From Gelidibacter maritimus (lineage in GTDB: Bacteria > Bacteroidota > Bacteroidia > Flavobacteriales > Flavobacteriaceae), in the NCBI RefSeq assembly GCF_014062315.1, contig NZ_JACGLT010000009.1:110737-174736 (forward strand): DNA of 64,000 nucleotides, read 5' to 3'. Position 1 is the first letter of the stretch; each line of letters opens with the position of its first letter. Positions 26,801-34,873 of the stretch are shown piece after piece. The notes beneath the pieces were generated by a model. It saw only the letters and a program-made list of their open reading frames with translations. It was not told where the DNA came from and searched no databases. A program made the translations under genes and the position numbers.

Positions 26801-27535
26801 AAACAAATGCTTTTCCAACGCAAATTGACCGCCATGTGTACTGTTGGTGTACATGGGGTGATGCATCGCAAAGACAATGGTTTTTCCTTGGGCTTTTTTA
26901 ATCTCACCTTCCAATTCAAGCATCAACCGTTCTCGTGTTTTAATGACACAATCTTCGTTTATCGTGGGATGCTGGTCCCAATTTACAAGATACCATTGGG
27001 TGTCGATGATTATCAACTGTATGGTTTCACTAACATCAATACTTTCAAGAGGACAGCCATTTTCAGGAAAAAAACTATTTTCGCCGAGCGCGTCCTTAAT
27101 GTATTGTTCTTGTAAACGGAGTCCGGTTAGCCCATCAGAATACCATTCATGATTGCCCGGAATGAAAATTGTTTGTCCGTCAAAATTTTCAACTGATTTG
27201 ACTTGAGCATTCAGCATGTTTTCAGCAGCGCCTCTGTACTTATGTTCAATATGAGGTAGCCCAGAAGGGTAGATATTATCTCCCAAAAATAAGGTATAAT
27301 CGTCTTTGGTTTTTTTATCTGAAATATAGCTATGAAATGCAGTCAAGCCTTGAGACATCCCATTCATTGGCGATAAGCCCGCGTCACCAACTAAATAAAA
27401 CACTTTGTCCACCTCCTTTTCAGGAAATACATTTTGTTGGTCGTTCGGGTCTAGATATTGCGCTTTAAAAGAGGCACATGCATTAATAAATAAGACGGTG
27501 GTAAGAATTAAAAAAAGTTTTTTTATCGTGTTCAT
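23834..27535 (-). CDS. Lipoprotein-type metallophosphoesterase / kinase-like domain / outer-membrane barrel fusion
   Basis: A 1233-residue exported protein. The N-terminal signal ends in a lipobox-like NACAS. Residues about 45-350 form a calcineurin-like phosphoesterase: YLVGDAG, FLGDNIYPSG, PGNHEWYSDG (about 128), FAMHHPMYTN (222), VSGHEHTLQYI (301). The middle region contains DMLIGDWDRHQDQWRW (about 600-615) and PIPRDRDQVFSNFDG (about 632-646). These look like the catalytic DRHxxN-type and metal-binding Asp motifs of atypical kinases (HipA, FAM20, CotH). The C-terminal about 350 residues are amphipathic strands ending RFSFGLGLNF, with the Omp85-like GGESGLRGYRAERFTGRNS, so a BamA/TamA-type barrel. 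The enzyme would be anchored to the outer membrane. Partner and substrate unknown. Confidence 0.82.
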   Translation of the reverse strand: MNTIKKLFLILTTVLFINACASFKAQYLDPNDQQNVFPEKEVDKVFYLVGDAGLSPMNGMSQGLTAFHSYISDKKTKDDYTLFLGDNIYPSGLPHIEHKYRGAAENMLNAQVKSVENFDGQTIFIPGNHEWYSDGLTGLRLQEQYIKDALGENSFFPENGCPLESIDVSETIQLIIIDTQWYLVNWDQHPTINEDCVIKTRERLMLELEGEIKKAQGKTIVFAMHHPMYTNSTHGGQFALEKHLFPMQNRIPMPGLASLVTQIRSQGGVSIQDRYNELYNNLMNRLENLATENGNIIFVSGHEHTLQYIDNGNIKQIVSGSGSKTGQVNLKAHGVFAYGLQGFAVFTVFKDGSSWVQYFGSENNQPHLLFQKEVYPPTEHYDLSKLADTFPEEVEVSIYTDEETDKSSVYKMLLGDRYRSVYSKPIKVPVATLDTLYGGLEVVRAGGGHQTKSLRLKTKDGRELNMRALRKSATQYLEKVLFKNTYVADDFERTEIETLILDFYTAAHPYAFMAIPDLAHAAEIYHTNPSIFYIPKHQHLGEFNSEYGGQLYMIEERPEENYTDERNFGYADDIESTYDIIEKVREDEKYKIDENAYIRARLFDMLIGDWDRHQDQWRWAQFNQENGDKLYKPIPRDRDQVFSNFDGTLLDIVRAISGSSRQLQVYDEELADIKWMNSAGVKLDRVLIQESDRDVWIKQAKFLMDNVTDEVIEEAFTKVPVEVQDSIIEDIKVKLKGRRGNMEDIANRYYDYLNELVVLTGTDKDDYFEITRMDKGLTRVKISRLKDGGISEPFVDKIFDRNVTKELWIYGLNDHDQFEVNGKGNNLIFTRIIGGQGNDIYNIKEGRRIKVYDHRSKDNTVLARNGAQIKFTDVYNLNLFNFQKNRTTGTALTPNLSYNPDDGLLLGGSVVYSVNGFQRNPFSQQHAFNVKYAFATGGFKLNYEGEFANFFYDWNLNVGGTITNNAYTTNFFGFGNESAYDADGFDFNRVKKSIYSGHVGILKRSAFGSDYGFRALFEGIEVKDAPDRYIETYQPSSNEAFYDRHYFGGLEGEYDYFAADNRINPSKGMTFKLHIGAKTNLQDVDEVYGFINSNIGFYNSLTKDNTLVLKTDVRTQFRFGNDFLFYQAANIGGESGLRGYRAERFTGRNSMVASADLRYSFPSFKTRLLPLQVTVFGGGDVGRVWWKGDYSKKWHNDYGGGLRITAAQSLSGTINLFTGEDGTRFSFGLGLNF

Positions 27536-27629
27536 TAAGAGTCTATATGATTTTCAGCAGTGCCTTCTGCCTTTAAAAGATTTAAATTAATTTATTTCAT
27601 GGACATATCACTTGATTTAAAGCTATTTA

Positions 27630-28850
27630 TCAAGAAATTATTTCTGTGTCTATAACAATTTCACTCAATAAGGTTCTATGAACCGGACATCTGGAGGCTA
27701 TCTCTTTTAATCGTTCTTGTTGCGCAGCGTCCAGGTTACCAACGAATTTAAGTTTCTTTAAAAGGTGATCAAAACGTGTCGGTTTTTCTAAATCGCGCAT
27801 TAAATCCTCACTATGTTTTTTAGAATAAGTTATGTAAACAAACACTTCCTGAAGACCCCATTCCTTGCGTTCTGCGTAGAGTTTTAATGTCATTGCTGTA
27901 CATGAGGCTAATGCTGCGCTCAAAAAATCATAAGGTGAAGGACCAAAATCATCACCTCCAAAAGACTTTGGTTCATCTGCTATAAAACTGTGTTTTTCCG
28001 TTTGCATGTAGGTTGTAAACTTGTCTTCCAAAAGATTCAAATGCCCTACCAACTGCTCGTCTTCCGTATCTAAAATAGCATGGTTACTGGTATCAAAATA
28101 ACCTTGAACCCATGCGCCTATCAAATTACCCACATAATTACTATCTTTTTCTTTCAATAATAAATGATCGGCATCATCCAAACTGACAAAACTTTTAGGA
28201 TGGAATGCATTTATAAAGAGTTCTTGTGCATTATCAATCCCCACGACCTTGTCAAACGGCGCGTGCATAATCAGCAAGGGTCTTCGAAGTTGTTTAGTAA
28301 TGGCAGGCAAGTCAGTTTTATCAAAATCATCCACAAATTCTTGGTTAATTTTAAAAGGTCTTCCTCCGATATTGACCTTGACGTCCCCTTTTTCTGCGAT
28401 CTCATCAAATTGATGCGAAAAATGTCGTTTTACATGTACTGTGGTTGAGGGCGCGCCAATAGTGGCGACAGCTTTGACATTATCAAGTTGTGAGGCCGCA
28501 ACAATAACTGCCGCCCCACCAAGTGAGTGCCCAACAAGTAGTGACGGTGCTTCATAATGCGCTTTTAAATAATCATTAACTGCCAAAAGATCTTCCACAT
28601 TGGCAGAGAAGTGACTGTCCGCAAACTCACCTTCACTTTGGCCCAAGCCCGTAAAATCAAAGCGCACAACACCAAAACCATGGGCGGTTAAAGCCCTACT
28701 GATATTTATAACCGGTTTTAAACTGCTACTACAAGTAAAACAATGAGCAAAAATAGCATAGTTATTAGGCTTTTGATTTGGAGGAAGTTCCAAATAAGCT
28801 TGCAATTGAAGACCTTTGGAATTCTGGATATTGAGCTTTGTACTTTTCAT
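27630..28850 (-). CDS. Bifunctional alpha/beta hydrolase / OsmC family protein
   Basis: A 406-residue two-domain protein. Residues 1-250 are an alpha/beta hydrolase with the nucleophile elbow [11 protein letters not shown] (Ser near 108), an Asp in [11 protein letters not shown] and a His in DDADHLLLK. Residues about 265-406 are an OsmC/Ohr-like domain with the two redox Cys in [16 protein letters not shown] (about 316) and SRCPVHRTL (about 386), which reduce organic or lipid hydroperoxides. This fusion is common in Bacteroidota. It is the first-listed member of a minus-strand redox-repair block with MsrA, MsrB and SelO genes, which supports a role in peroxide defence. Only 11 bp separates it from the next gene upstream. 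Confidence 0.88.
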   Translation of the reverse strand: MKSTKLNIQNSKGLQLQAYLELPPNQKPNNYAIFAHCFTCSSSLKPVINISRALTAHGFGVVRFDFTGLGQSEGEFADSHFSANVEDLLAVNDYLKAHYEAPSLLVGHSLGGAAVIVAASQLDNVKAVATIGAPSTTVHVKRHFSHQFDEIAEKGDVKVNIGGRPFKINQEFVDDFDKTDLPAITKQLRRPLLIMHAPFDKVVGIDNAQELFINAFHPKSFVSLDDADHLLLKEKDSNYVGNLIGAWVQGYFDTSNHAILDTEDEQLVGHLNLLEDKFTTYMQTEKHSFIADEPKSFGGDDFGPSPYDFLSAALASCTAMTLKLYAERKEWGLQEVFVYITYSKKHSEDLMRDLEKPTRFDHLLKKLKFVGNLDAAQQERLKEIASRCPVHRTLLSEIVIDTEIIS

Positions 28851-28861
28851 AATAAGTTGAT

Positions 28862-29380
28862 TTATTGTTGTAAATGCACCACTTTATCAGGGTTTACGTA
28901 TTGAGAGAATTGTTGTAATAGCAATTTCAATTTTGGATCGATAAAGGTCTCACAAAATGGTTTTTTAGGATTTTTAAAATAGTAATTTATGAAATTTTCT
29001 CTTGATGCTTCAAAATACCTAAACGGTAACACCTTTGTAATTAATTTTTCATTGAAATGATTTTGAAATTTTACCATTAAAGAATTTACAGCTTCTTCTT
29101 GACTTGTGTCAAAAGTATAAATTGCGGAACGGTATTTTTGACGCATGGAATGACTGGAACGACTGCTGTGCGTTAACAAATGTATTTCGATTAATGTTTT
29201 AAGCGTGATGCATTTGCGATTAAAATGAACGATAACGGCTTCTGACAAGCTATTATTTGAGTTGATAGACGCCACAAATCCCTGTTCCACTTTCTCAACA
29301 CCAACAAGCGACTGAAAAATGGCTTCAGTACACCAATGGCACCCGCCACCAAAACCAATTTTAGATCTGTTTATGACCAT
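28862..29380 (-). CDS. Divergent MsrA-like protein
   Basis: A 172-residue MsrA-fold protein. The active-site segment is [17 protein letters not shown], with His where MsrA normally has Phe (GCFW), and the conserved [10 protein letters not shown] is retained. However, the usual GYxGG, TGHAEVV and HDPTT...QGxDxG segments are replaced or lost. The catalytic Cys and a nearby second Cys (CHWC) are present, so reductase chemistry is possible but substrate binding must differ. It lies 6 bp after the DUF427 gene and 11 bp before the hydrolase-OsmC gene, hence in one operon. It is one of three MsrA-type genes within 4 kb. Confidence 0.8.
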   Translation of the reverse strand: MVINRSKIGFGGGCHWCTEAIFQSLVGVEKVEQGFVASINSNNSLSEAVIVHFNRKCITLKTLIEIHLLTHSSRSSHSMRQKYRSAIYTFDTSQEEAVNSLMVKFQNHFNEKLITKVLPFRYFEASRENFINYYFKNPKKPFCETFIDPKLKLLLQQFSQYVNPDKVVHLQQ

Positions 29381-29386
29381 TAAGTT

Positions 29387-29674
29387 TTATGATTTGATTT
29401 CAACACCTTTCCAAAAGGCCACGTAATTTTCTATGGCCTTAGCTTTTTCTGAAACTTCAGGGTAAAACCAAGCAGCATCTTTATTCTGTTTGCCGTCAAC
29501 CTCGATAGTATAGTAGGAAGCTTCGCCCTTCCACGGACAAGTGCTATGGGTTTTACTTGTCTTAAAAAACTCTTTTTTGATGCTCTCATGCGGAAAATAA
29601 TGGTTGTTTTCTATGGCCTCTGTGGCATCACTTTCTGCAATAATTGTATTGTTCCATATAGCTTTCATATTCAC
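29387..29674 (-). CDS. DUF427 domain protein
   Basis: A 95-residue single-domain DUF427 protein. The family motifs are visible: an N-terminal KAIWNNTIIAESDAT, YFPHESIKKEFF, CPWKGEASYYTIEVDG and AAWFYPEVSEKA. The domain has no agreed function; the conserved CPWKG segment with its Cys and Lys suggests binding or chemistry. Its position between MsrA-type genes ties it to the redox-repair block. It is 6 bp from the divergent MsrA gene. Confidence 0.85.
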   Translation of the reverse strand: MNMKAIWNNTIIAESDATEAIENNHYFPHESIKKEFFKTSKTHSTCPWKGEASYYTIEVDGKQNKDAAWFYPEVSEKAKAIENYVAFWKGVEIKS

Positions 29675-29781
29675 TTTTTTTATATTTTAATTTTGAATGG
29701 ACCGCGTTGGCCGCATAGACTTGACGCAATGTTCTCAAAAAATAATCTTATTTGAAACATGAGAAGTCTCAAACGTCAAAA

Positions 29782-30276
29782 TCAGAAAAACGGTTGCTCA
29801 AATCGTTCGTAATGACAGGTATAACCGTCTGGTTTTCTCAACAGATAATCTTGATGCTCCGGTTCTGCTGGCCAAAATTTGGAATACGGCTCTAAGGTAG
29901 TCACCACCTCGCCATCCCATCGATTGGAAGCATTTACAATATTGATAACATCTTCTGCCTCAGATTTTTCTTCATCATTCTGAAAAAATATGGCAGAGCG
30001 GTAACTCGCTCCAATGTCATTGCCCTGCTGATCAACGGTTGTAGGGTTATGGATTCTAAAGAAATAATCCAGAATATGCTTGAACGAGGTCACACTTGGG
30101 TCATACGTAATTTCAATACCCTCAGCGTGACCAGGATGGTTTCTATAAGTTGGATGCTCGTTGTCGCCTCCAATGTATCCAACTTCGGTATCTATGACTC
30201 CAGGACGGACCCTAAACAAGTCTTCCATTCCCCAAAAACAGCCGCCGGCTATATATGCTTTTTTATTTGTACTCAT
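29782..30276 (-). CDS. msrA: Peptide-methionine (S)-S-oxide reductase MsrA (single active-site Cys type)
   Basis: A 164-residue cytoplasmic MsrA (no signal peptide). The catalytic motif is [11 protein letters not shown], followed by [47 protein letters not shown]. It reduces S-methionine sulfoxide in proteins or free. Lacking a second Cys in GCFWG, it relies on a resolving Cys elsewhere (YTCHYERF near the C-terminus) or on an external reductant. Encoded about 50 bp downstream of selO on the same strand. Confidence 0.9.
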   Translation of the reverse strand: MSTNKKAYIAGGCFWGMEDLFRVRPGVIDTEVGYIGGDNEHPTYRNHPGHAEGIEITYDPSVTSFKHILDYFFRIHNPTTVDQQGNDIGASYRSAIFFQNDEEKSEAEDVINIVNASNRWDGEVVTTLEPYSKFWPAEPEHQDYLLRKPDGYTCHYERFEQPFF

Positions 30277-30329
30277 GATTTGTCTATTGAATTGTTAATT
30301 AATTTAATTTTGTTACGCTCACAATGTTC

Positions 30330-31892
30330 TTAAGAACTACAGGACAACATGGAAGAACCTACTTTGTGTCGTGCCCACTCTGGGCGCTTTGCAAACCATT
30401 TCTGATATTCAGGCTGCTCTTCATAAGGCTTTTTCAACATTTGAAATAATTCATCGATGAGTGAATAATCCTCTTGTTCTGCCTTGTCAATCACTAATTG
30501 CGCCATATAATTTCGAAGCACGTATTTTGGATTGACGGCGTTCATTTGGGTTTTTCTTTGCGAATCGGACAAGGTTTCTGTTTGTAATCTTTCTCCATAC
30601 CGATTAAACCAAGCATGCCATTGTTGACGGATGGTATCAGATAGTTCTTCGGGCACATAAAATGCTTCGTTTATAATTGTGAGTCCCTCAGAAGCTCTAT
30701 CCCTTTTAAAATCACTTAAGTTTCGGAAGAACATGGTCATATCAGTTTCCGTTATTTGTAATAAATCTTCTAAATCCTGCATCAATAACGCATCTGATTC
30801 CGATTCAATTCGCAACCCTAATTTGGATCGCATCATCTTTAACGACTGCGATTCAAAATCGGTTGTGTATTTTTTCAAAATAGCTTCCATAGCTTTTGCA
30901 TCCTCAATCAACGGAAAAAGTGTATTGGCAAGCTGGTATAAATTCCACAGTCCCATATTGGGCTGATTCCCATATCTGTAACGTTTATTCTGACGATCAG
31001 TAGTGTTTGGCGTCCAACCAAAATCGAAGCCTTCAAGCCATCCATATGGTCCGTAGTCAATAGTCAAACCAAGTATGGACATATTATCCGTATTTAAAAC
31101 ACCATGCACAAAACCAACCCGTTGCCAGTGGATAATCATATCTAAAGTACGCTCAGAAACCTCAGCAAAAAATTGGAGATAGGTATCTTTGGACGGTTCC
31201 CCCAAATGTGAAAAATGCTGATTTATGGTGAAGTCAAGTAAAACTTTCAAATTCTTATGATCTTGTCGAGCGGCGAAGATCTCATAACTTCCAAATCGCA
31301 AAAAGCTTGGTGACAACCTACTTACGATTGCTCCCTTTTCATACGCTGGATTTCCGTTGTACAACACGTCACGCAACACCTGATCGCCGGTCAAAGCCAA
31401 TGATAAAGCTCTGGTTGTAGGTACGCCTAAATAATGCATGGCTTCACTGCATAGATATTCCCTGATTGATGAGCGCAATACAGCCAAACCATCGCCAGAG
31501 CGGGAATAGGGTGTTTCTCCAGCACCCTTCAATTGCACCACCCAGTTTTGACCCTCATGTTCTACTTCAAATAAATTAATGGCACGACCGTCTCCCAACT
31601 GACCTGCCCAATTCCCAAATTGATGTCCACCGTAACACATGGCGTAAGGTGTGGTGTTTTCCAAAACCTTATTTCCCGTCATGACTTTTAAAAAGGCCTC
31701 AGACTTTGCATCAGCTTCTGAAAGGCCCAATTTAGTCAACATGTCAGGCGACACATGCAGCAATTGAGGTTTCGAAGTCGGTTTAGGAGTCACGTATGAA
31801 AAACACGCTTCAGTGACTTGACGCCTCGTGTTTTCCAAATTAGAATCTGCCGGTAGTTGAGCGGTGAATTTATCTTTAATATTGAGTTTCAT
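30330..31892 (-). CDS. selO: Protein adenylyltransferase SelO (YdiU/UPF0061)
   Basis: A 520-residue SelO-type pseudokinase that transfers AMP from ATP to hydroxyl side chains. Family motifs: YGGHQFGNWAGQLGDGRA, QLKGAGETPYSRSGDG, LRSSIREYLCSEAMHYLG, and FVHGVLNTDNMSILGLTIDYG with the catalytic Asn/Asp. The C-terminus is MLSCSS, with Cys at the place of the selenocysteine of animal SelO. Known bacterial SelO AMPylates redox proteins, including a glutaredoxin, under oxidative stress. Sitting directly upstream of msrA and near msrB, it fits a redox-repair operon. Length is close to E. coli YdiU (478) with a modest extension. Confidence 0.92.
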   Translation of the reverse strand: MKLNIKDKFTAQLPADSNLENTRRQVTEACFSYVTPKPTSKPQLLHVSPDMLTKLGLSEADAKSEAFLKVMTGNKVLENTTPYAMCYGGHQFGNWAGQLGDGRAINLFEVEHEGQNWVVQLKGAGETPYSRSGDGLAVLRSSIREYLCSEAMHYLGVPTTRALSLALTGDQVLRDVLYNGNPAYEKGAIVSRLSPSFLRFGSYEIFAARQDHKNLKVLLDFTINQHFSHLGEPSKDTYLQFFAEVSERTLDMIIHWQRVGFVHGVLNTDNMSILGLTIDYGPYGWLEGFDFGWTPNTTDRQNKRYRYGNQPNMGLWNLYQLANTLFPLIEDAKAMEAILKKYTTDFESQSLKMMRSKLGLRIESESDALLMQDLEDLLQITETDMTMFFRNLSDFKRDRASEGLTIINEAFYVPEELSDTIRQQWHAWFNRYGERLQTETLSDSQRKTQMNAVNPKYVLRNYMAQLVIDKAEQEDYSLIDELFQMLKKPYEEQPEYQKWFAKRPEWARHKVGSSMLSCSS

Positions 31893-32089
31893 TAATTATA
31901 TTTTATCTTAAGATCTTTTTGTGACGAATGTCTAGTGAATCAAACATACGCGTCCATTTGCATATTGAAATGTGGGATTTTTGTCATAATCAACAACCTC
32001 AAAGTAGGCTCACGAGGCATGAATATGAAACTGTCATTTTTAATCGACGAAAACCTCGAAGCATTAAAGCCCACTGGTGGGAATAGTAT

Positions 32090-32359
32090 TTAACCAATAA
32101 TGGGATTCCATTTTTCACTATCTCTGGCAACCGATTTTATATAACCACAAACAGCAACGGCTTCATATCCTTCTTCGGTCAACTTCTCAAAAGTTTTTTC
32201 AACGAGTATTTTACCAATCCCCTGTCCGCGAATATTGAATGGCACTTCACTGTACTCCAAATACATTTTTCCGTCTTTTAGCGTATAGTCCACAGTTGCG
32301 TTTTCGCCATCAACTTCCATTATATATTGCTGATTTTCTTTATCGTGATTCACTTCCAT
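32090..32359 (-). CDS. Small GNAT-like N-acetyltransferase (YjdJ type)
   Basis: An 89-residue minimal GCN5-related acetyltransferase. The acetyl-CoA loop reads VPFNIRGQGIGKILVEKTFE, preceded by a short strand pair ending KMYLEYSEVPF, and followed by VAVCGYIKSV with a Cys typical of this compact subgroup. Substrate unknown. It lies 23 bp after the 196-residue msrA on the same strand. Upstream of SelO there is a 197-bp spacer (31893-32089) in which I see no gene. Confidence 0.82.
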   Translation of the reverse strand: MEVNHDKENQQYIMEVDGENATVDYTLKDGKMYLEYSEVPFNIRGQGIGKILVEKTFEKLTEEGYEAVAVCGYIKSVARDSEKWNPIIG

Positions 32360-32382
32360 ATTTCTGATCTTTTTAATTAAAC

Positions 32383-32973
32383 CTACAGGATGTCCACCTT
32401 TCCTCCGAAAGCGGGATATGGTGCAGGTTGAGATTGGACGATTTTATCGGCATACATTTTCCGCAATCGAACCAACTTAGGAGTTATGACTGCACTGCAA
32501 TAGCCAGCTGTTGGATTGTTGGCATAATAATTTTGGTGAACTTCTTCTGCCTCATGAAATTTTTCTACAGGACTAATTTCCGTCATGATAGGCTTATCAT
32601 AATACGGCGCGATTTCATTGGCCACAAATCCGGCAGTTTGCTTTTGTTTTTCATTGTGATAATAAATAACAGAGCGGTATTGGGTTCCTACATCTGCTGC
32701 CTGTCCGTTCAAAGTGGTAGGATCATGACTGGTCATAAAAATGACCAATAAATCTTCATAACTGATCATAGACGGATCAAAACTTACCTGAACTACTTCA
32801 GCATGACCTGTCAACCCAGAACACACTTCTCTATAGGTAGGCGTTCCAGGAACAGTACCACCCATATAACCGGAAACCACGTTCTCAACGCCGTTTATTT
32901 CATTGAATATTGCTTCAATACACCAAAAACAGCCACCACCAACCGTCATTAACTGTAAGTTTTTATCTGACAT
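32383..32973 (-). CDS. msrA: Peptide-methionine (S)-S-oxide reductase MsrA (GCFWC type)
   Basis: A 196-residue MsrA with catalytic GGGCFWCIEAIF, SGYMGG, PTYREVCSGLTGHAEVVQV, SHDPTTLNGQAADVGTQYRSVIYY: a complete set of canonical motifs. The CxxC-like GCFWC and later Cys residues (VCSGLTG, AGYCSAVI) point to a multi-Cys, thioredoxin-recycled enzyme. It starts 17 bp after the msrB stop, so msrB and this msrA are co-transcribed and together reduce R and S sulfoxides. No signal peptide, so cytoplasmic. Confidence 0.93.
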   Translation of the reverse strand: MSDKNLQLMTVGGGCFWCIEAIFNEINGVENVVSGYMGGTVPGTPTYREVCSGLTGHAEVVQVSFDPSMISYEDLLVIFMTSHDPTTLNGQAADVGTQYRSVIYYHNEKQKQTAGFVANEIAPYYDKPIMTEISPVEKFHEAEEVHQNYYANNPTAGYCSAVITPKLVRLRKMYADKIVQSQPAPYPAFGGKVDIL

Positions 32974-32990
32974 ATTCTTCCTTCAATTAT

Positions 32991-33449
32991 TTAAATTGCC
33001 TTCTTGGATGTATCCAAAACCATGGATTCAGAATTGACACAATAGCGCAATCCGCTTGGTTCTGGTCCATCAGGAAACACATGTCCTAAATGGGCATCAC
33101 AAACATTACACATCACTTCTACTCTGACCATTCCGAATGAGGTATCCCTTTCATATTTTATGGCATTCTCCTTAATAGGCTGTGTAAAACTTGGCCACCC
33201 TGAGCTGGATTTAAATTTTATAGTGGAGTCAAACAATGGGGTATTGCAACACAAACAATTGTATTGACCTTCATCAAAAACATTGCAATGCGCACCTGTT
33301 CCGGGAGCTTCGGTTCCTTTTTGTCTTGCCACTCTATATTGTTCCGGGGTTAACAATTCACGCCATTCAGCTTCTGACTTTTCAACTCTCCTTTCTGGTT
33401 TAGGATTTCCTTTTACGGCAAATTCCATCACATTCTTCCATGTAAGCAT
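32991..33449 (-). CDS. msrB: Peptide-methionine (R)-S-oxide reductase MsrB
   Basis: A 152-residue MsrB. It has the structural zinc cysteines in YNCLCCNTPL and CNVCDAHLGHVF, the fold motif SSGWPSFTQPI, and the catalytic Cys in GLRYCVNSESM. It reduces methionine-R-sulfoxide. First gene of a minus-strand msrB-msrA-GNAT group; a 146-bp divergent spacer separates it from the HD-PycTM gene. No obvious signal peptide. Confidence 0.93.
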   Translation of the reverse strand: MLTWKNVMEFAVKGNPKPERRVEKSEAEWRELLTPEQYRVARQKGTEAPGTGAHCNVFDEGQYNCLCCNTPLFDSTIKFKSSSGWPSFTQPIKENAIKYERDTSFGMVRVEVMCNVCDAHLGHVFPDGPEPSGLRYCVNSESMVLDTSKKAI

Positions 33450-33595
33450 ATCGTTAAAGTATTTTTCTTAAAGTTAAAAAATATTATACGGATTTGGTCG
33501 GGTTTTAACGTTTTGCATTACAAATAGTCGTCAATGAATCCAAATTCCTGATTAATTTTTTAGTACTTTGTATGAAAATTTTTTAGATCACATTT

Positions 33596-34873
33596 ATGGC
33601 TGATATCATCACAAAAACTGAGGATTTTGTATTTAATCTGTTTAAGGAAGACTTACCCAACACGTTCCTTTATCATAATTTCACGCATACTAAACGTGTA
33701 TTGCGAAGCGCGAATGAGATCATTGATAATTCTGAGGTTACTGCTGCTGATTCCAAAATCCTCCAACTTGCTGCTTTGCTTCACGATACTGGGTACACCA
33801 AGACAAGAGAGGACCATGAAGAAGAAAGTGTTAAGATAGCTACCAAATTCTTAGAAGAACAACAGGTTGAAAAGTCTATTATTGAAGCCGTCAATAAATG
33901 TATTATGGCGACTAAATTCAAGGATACCCCAAAAACTGAACTCGAAAAAATAATAAGAGATGCCGATGCCTCTCATTTTGGAAAGGACTATTTTGATGAA
34001 GCGAGCGAGTTCTTACGCAAAGAATTGGAATTACAAGACGTAATAACTTATACGACTTCAGAATGGTTGGCCGAAAACATTGAGGTATTGTCACAAAAAC
34101 ATCAGTTTTATACAGATTATGCCTTAAGAAATTGGCAGCAACAGAAAGAGATTAATTTAGCTGAGCTCATCAAATCAAAGAGGAAAGAAAAAAAGAGACA
34201 TAAGAAAGAACAAATGAAGGCGCGGTATAAGGCAAAAGCCAAAGATGCGAGTCCAGAGCGTGCCATTCAGTCATTTTACAGAACATCGTTGCGAAACCAT
34301 ATTAAACTAAGTGATATTGCAGATACAAAAGCTAACATCCTGTTGTCAGTCAATGCCATTATTATCTCATTAATGCTCTCTACCCTATTTTCAAAATTTG
34401 ACAATCCAGCCAATCAATTTTTAATTGTACCTACTATTATCTTAATGCTCTCCAGCATTACCTCGATGATTCTATCTATCGTCGCAACACGCCCAAACGT
34501 TACCAGCGGCGAATTCACAAAAGAAGATGTAAAGAACCAAAAAGTGAATCTGACCTTTTTTGGTAATTTCCATAAGATGAAACTAGAAGATTTCGAATGG
34601 GCAATTACTGAGCTTTTAAAAGATAAAAATTACGTCTATAGTTCGTTGACAAAGGATCTTTACTTTTTAGGAAAGGTACTGGATCGGAAGTATCGCATTT
34701 TAAGGGTGACCTATACCGTCTTTATGGTGGGCATGATTATATCCGTAATTGCTTTTGCAGTTTCCTTTAAGTTCTCTCCAAATGCCAATATTGATAATGT
34801 TTTAAAATCAGGAGATCAGGCAATAAACATCATAGAACCTCAGCAGAAAACATCCCATAACTATTTTGTTTAG
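33596..34873 (+). CDS. HD-domain phosphohydrolase fused to a Pycsar-effector-like (PycTM/DUF5706) membrane domain
   Basis: A 425-residue fusion. Residues 1-175 are an HD domain: HNFTHTKRV (His27, His31), the His-Asp pair in AALLHDTGY (63-64) and RDADASHFG (Asp122, Asp124), all metal ligands apparently intact. A very basic linker (about 184-220, KSKRKEKKRHKKEQMK) precedes a PycTM-type domain starting HIKLSDIADTKANILLSVN (235-253), with helices at about 247-266, 275-296 and 371-390. PycTM proteins are membrane effectors of Pycsar anti-phage systems that respond to cyclic UMP/CMP. No pyrimidine cyclase gene is present here, so this is not a Pycsar locus as known. The HD domain may hydrolyse a nucleotide that the membrane domain senses. 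It ends with a 4-bp convergent overlap on the GAF gene. Confidence 0.82.
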   Translation: MADIITKTEDFVFNLFKEDLPNTFLYHNFTHTKRVLRSANEIIDNSEVTAADSKILQLAALLHDTGYTKTREDHEEESVKIATKFLEEQQVEKSIIEAVNKCIMATKFKDTPKTELEKIIRDADASHFGKDYFDEASEFLRKELELQDVITYTTSEWLAENIEVLSQKHQFYTDYALRNWQQQKEINLAELIKSKRKEKKRHKKEQMKARYKAKAKDASPERAIQSFYRTSLRNHIKLSDIADTKANILLSVNAIIISLMLSTLFSKFDNPANQFLIVPTIILMLSSITSMILSIVATRPNVTSGEFTKEDVKNQKVNLTFFGNFHKMKLEDFEWAITELLKDKNYVYSSLTKDLYFLGKVLDRKYRILRVTYTVFMVGMIISVIAFAVSFKFSPNANIDNVLKSGDQAINIIEPQQKTSHNYFV

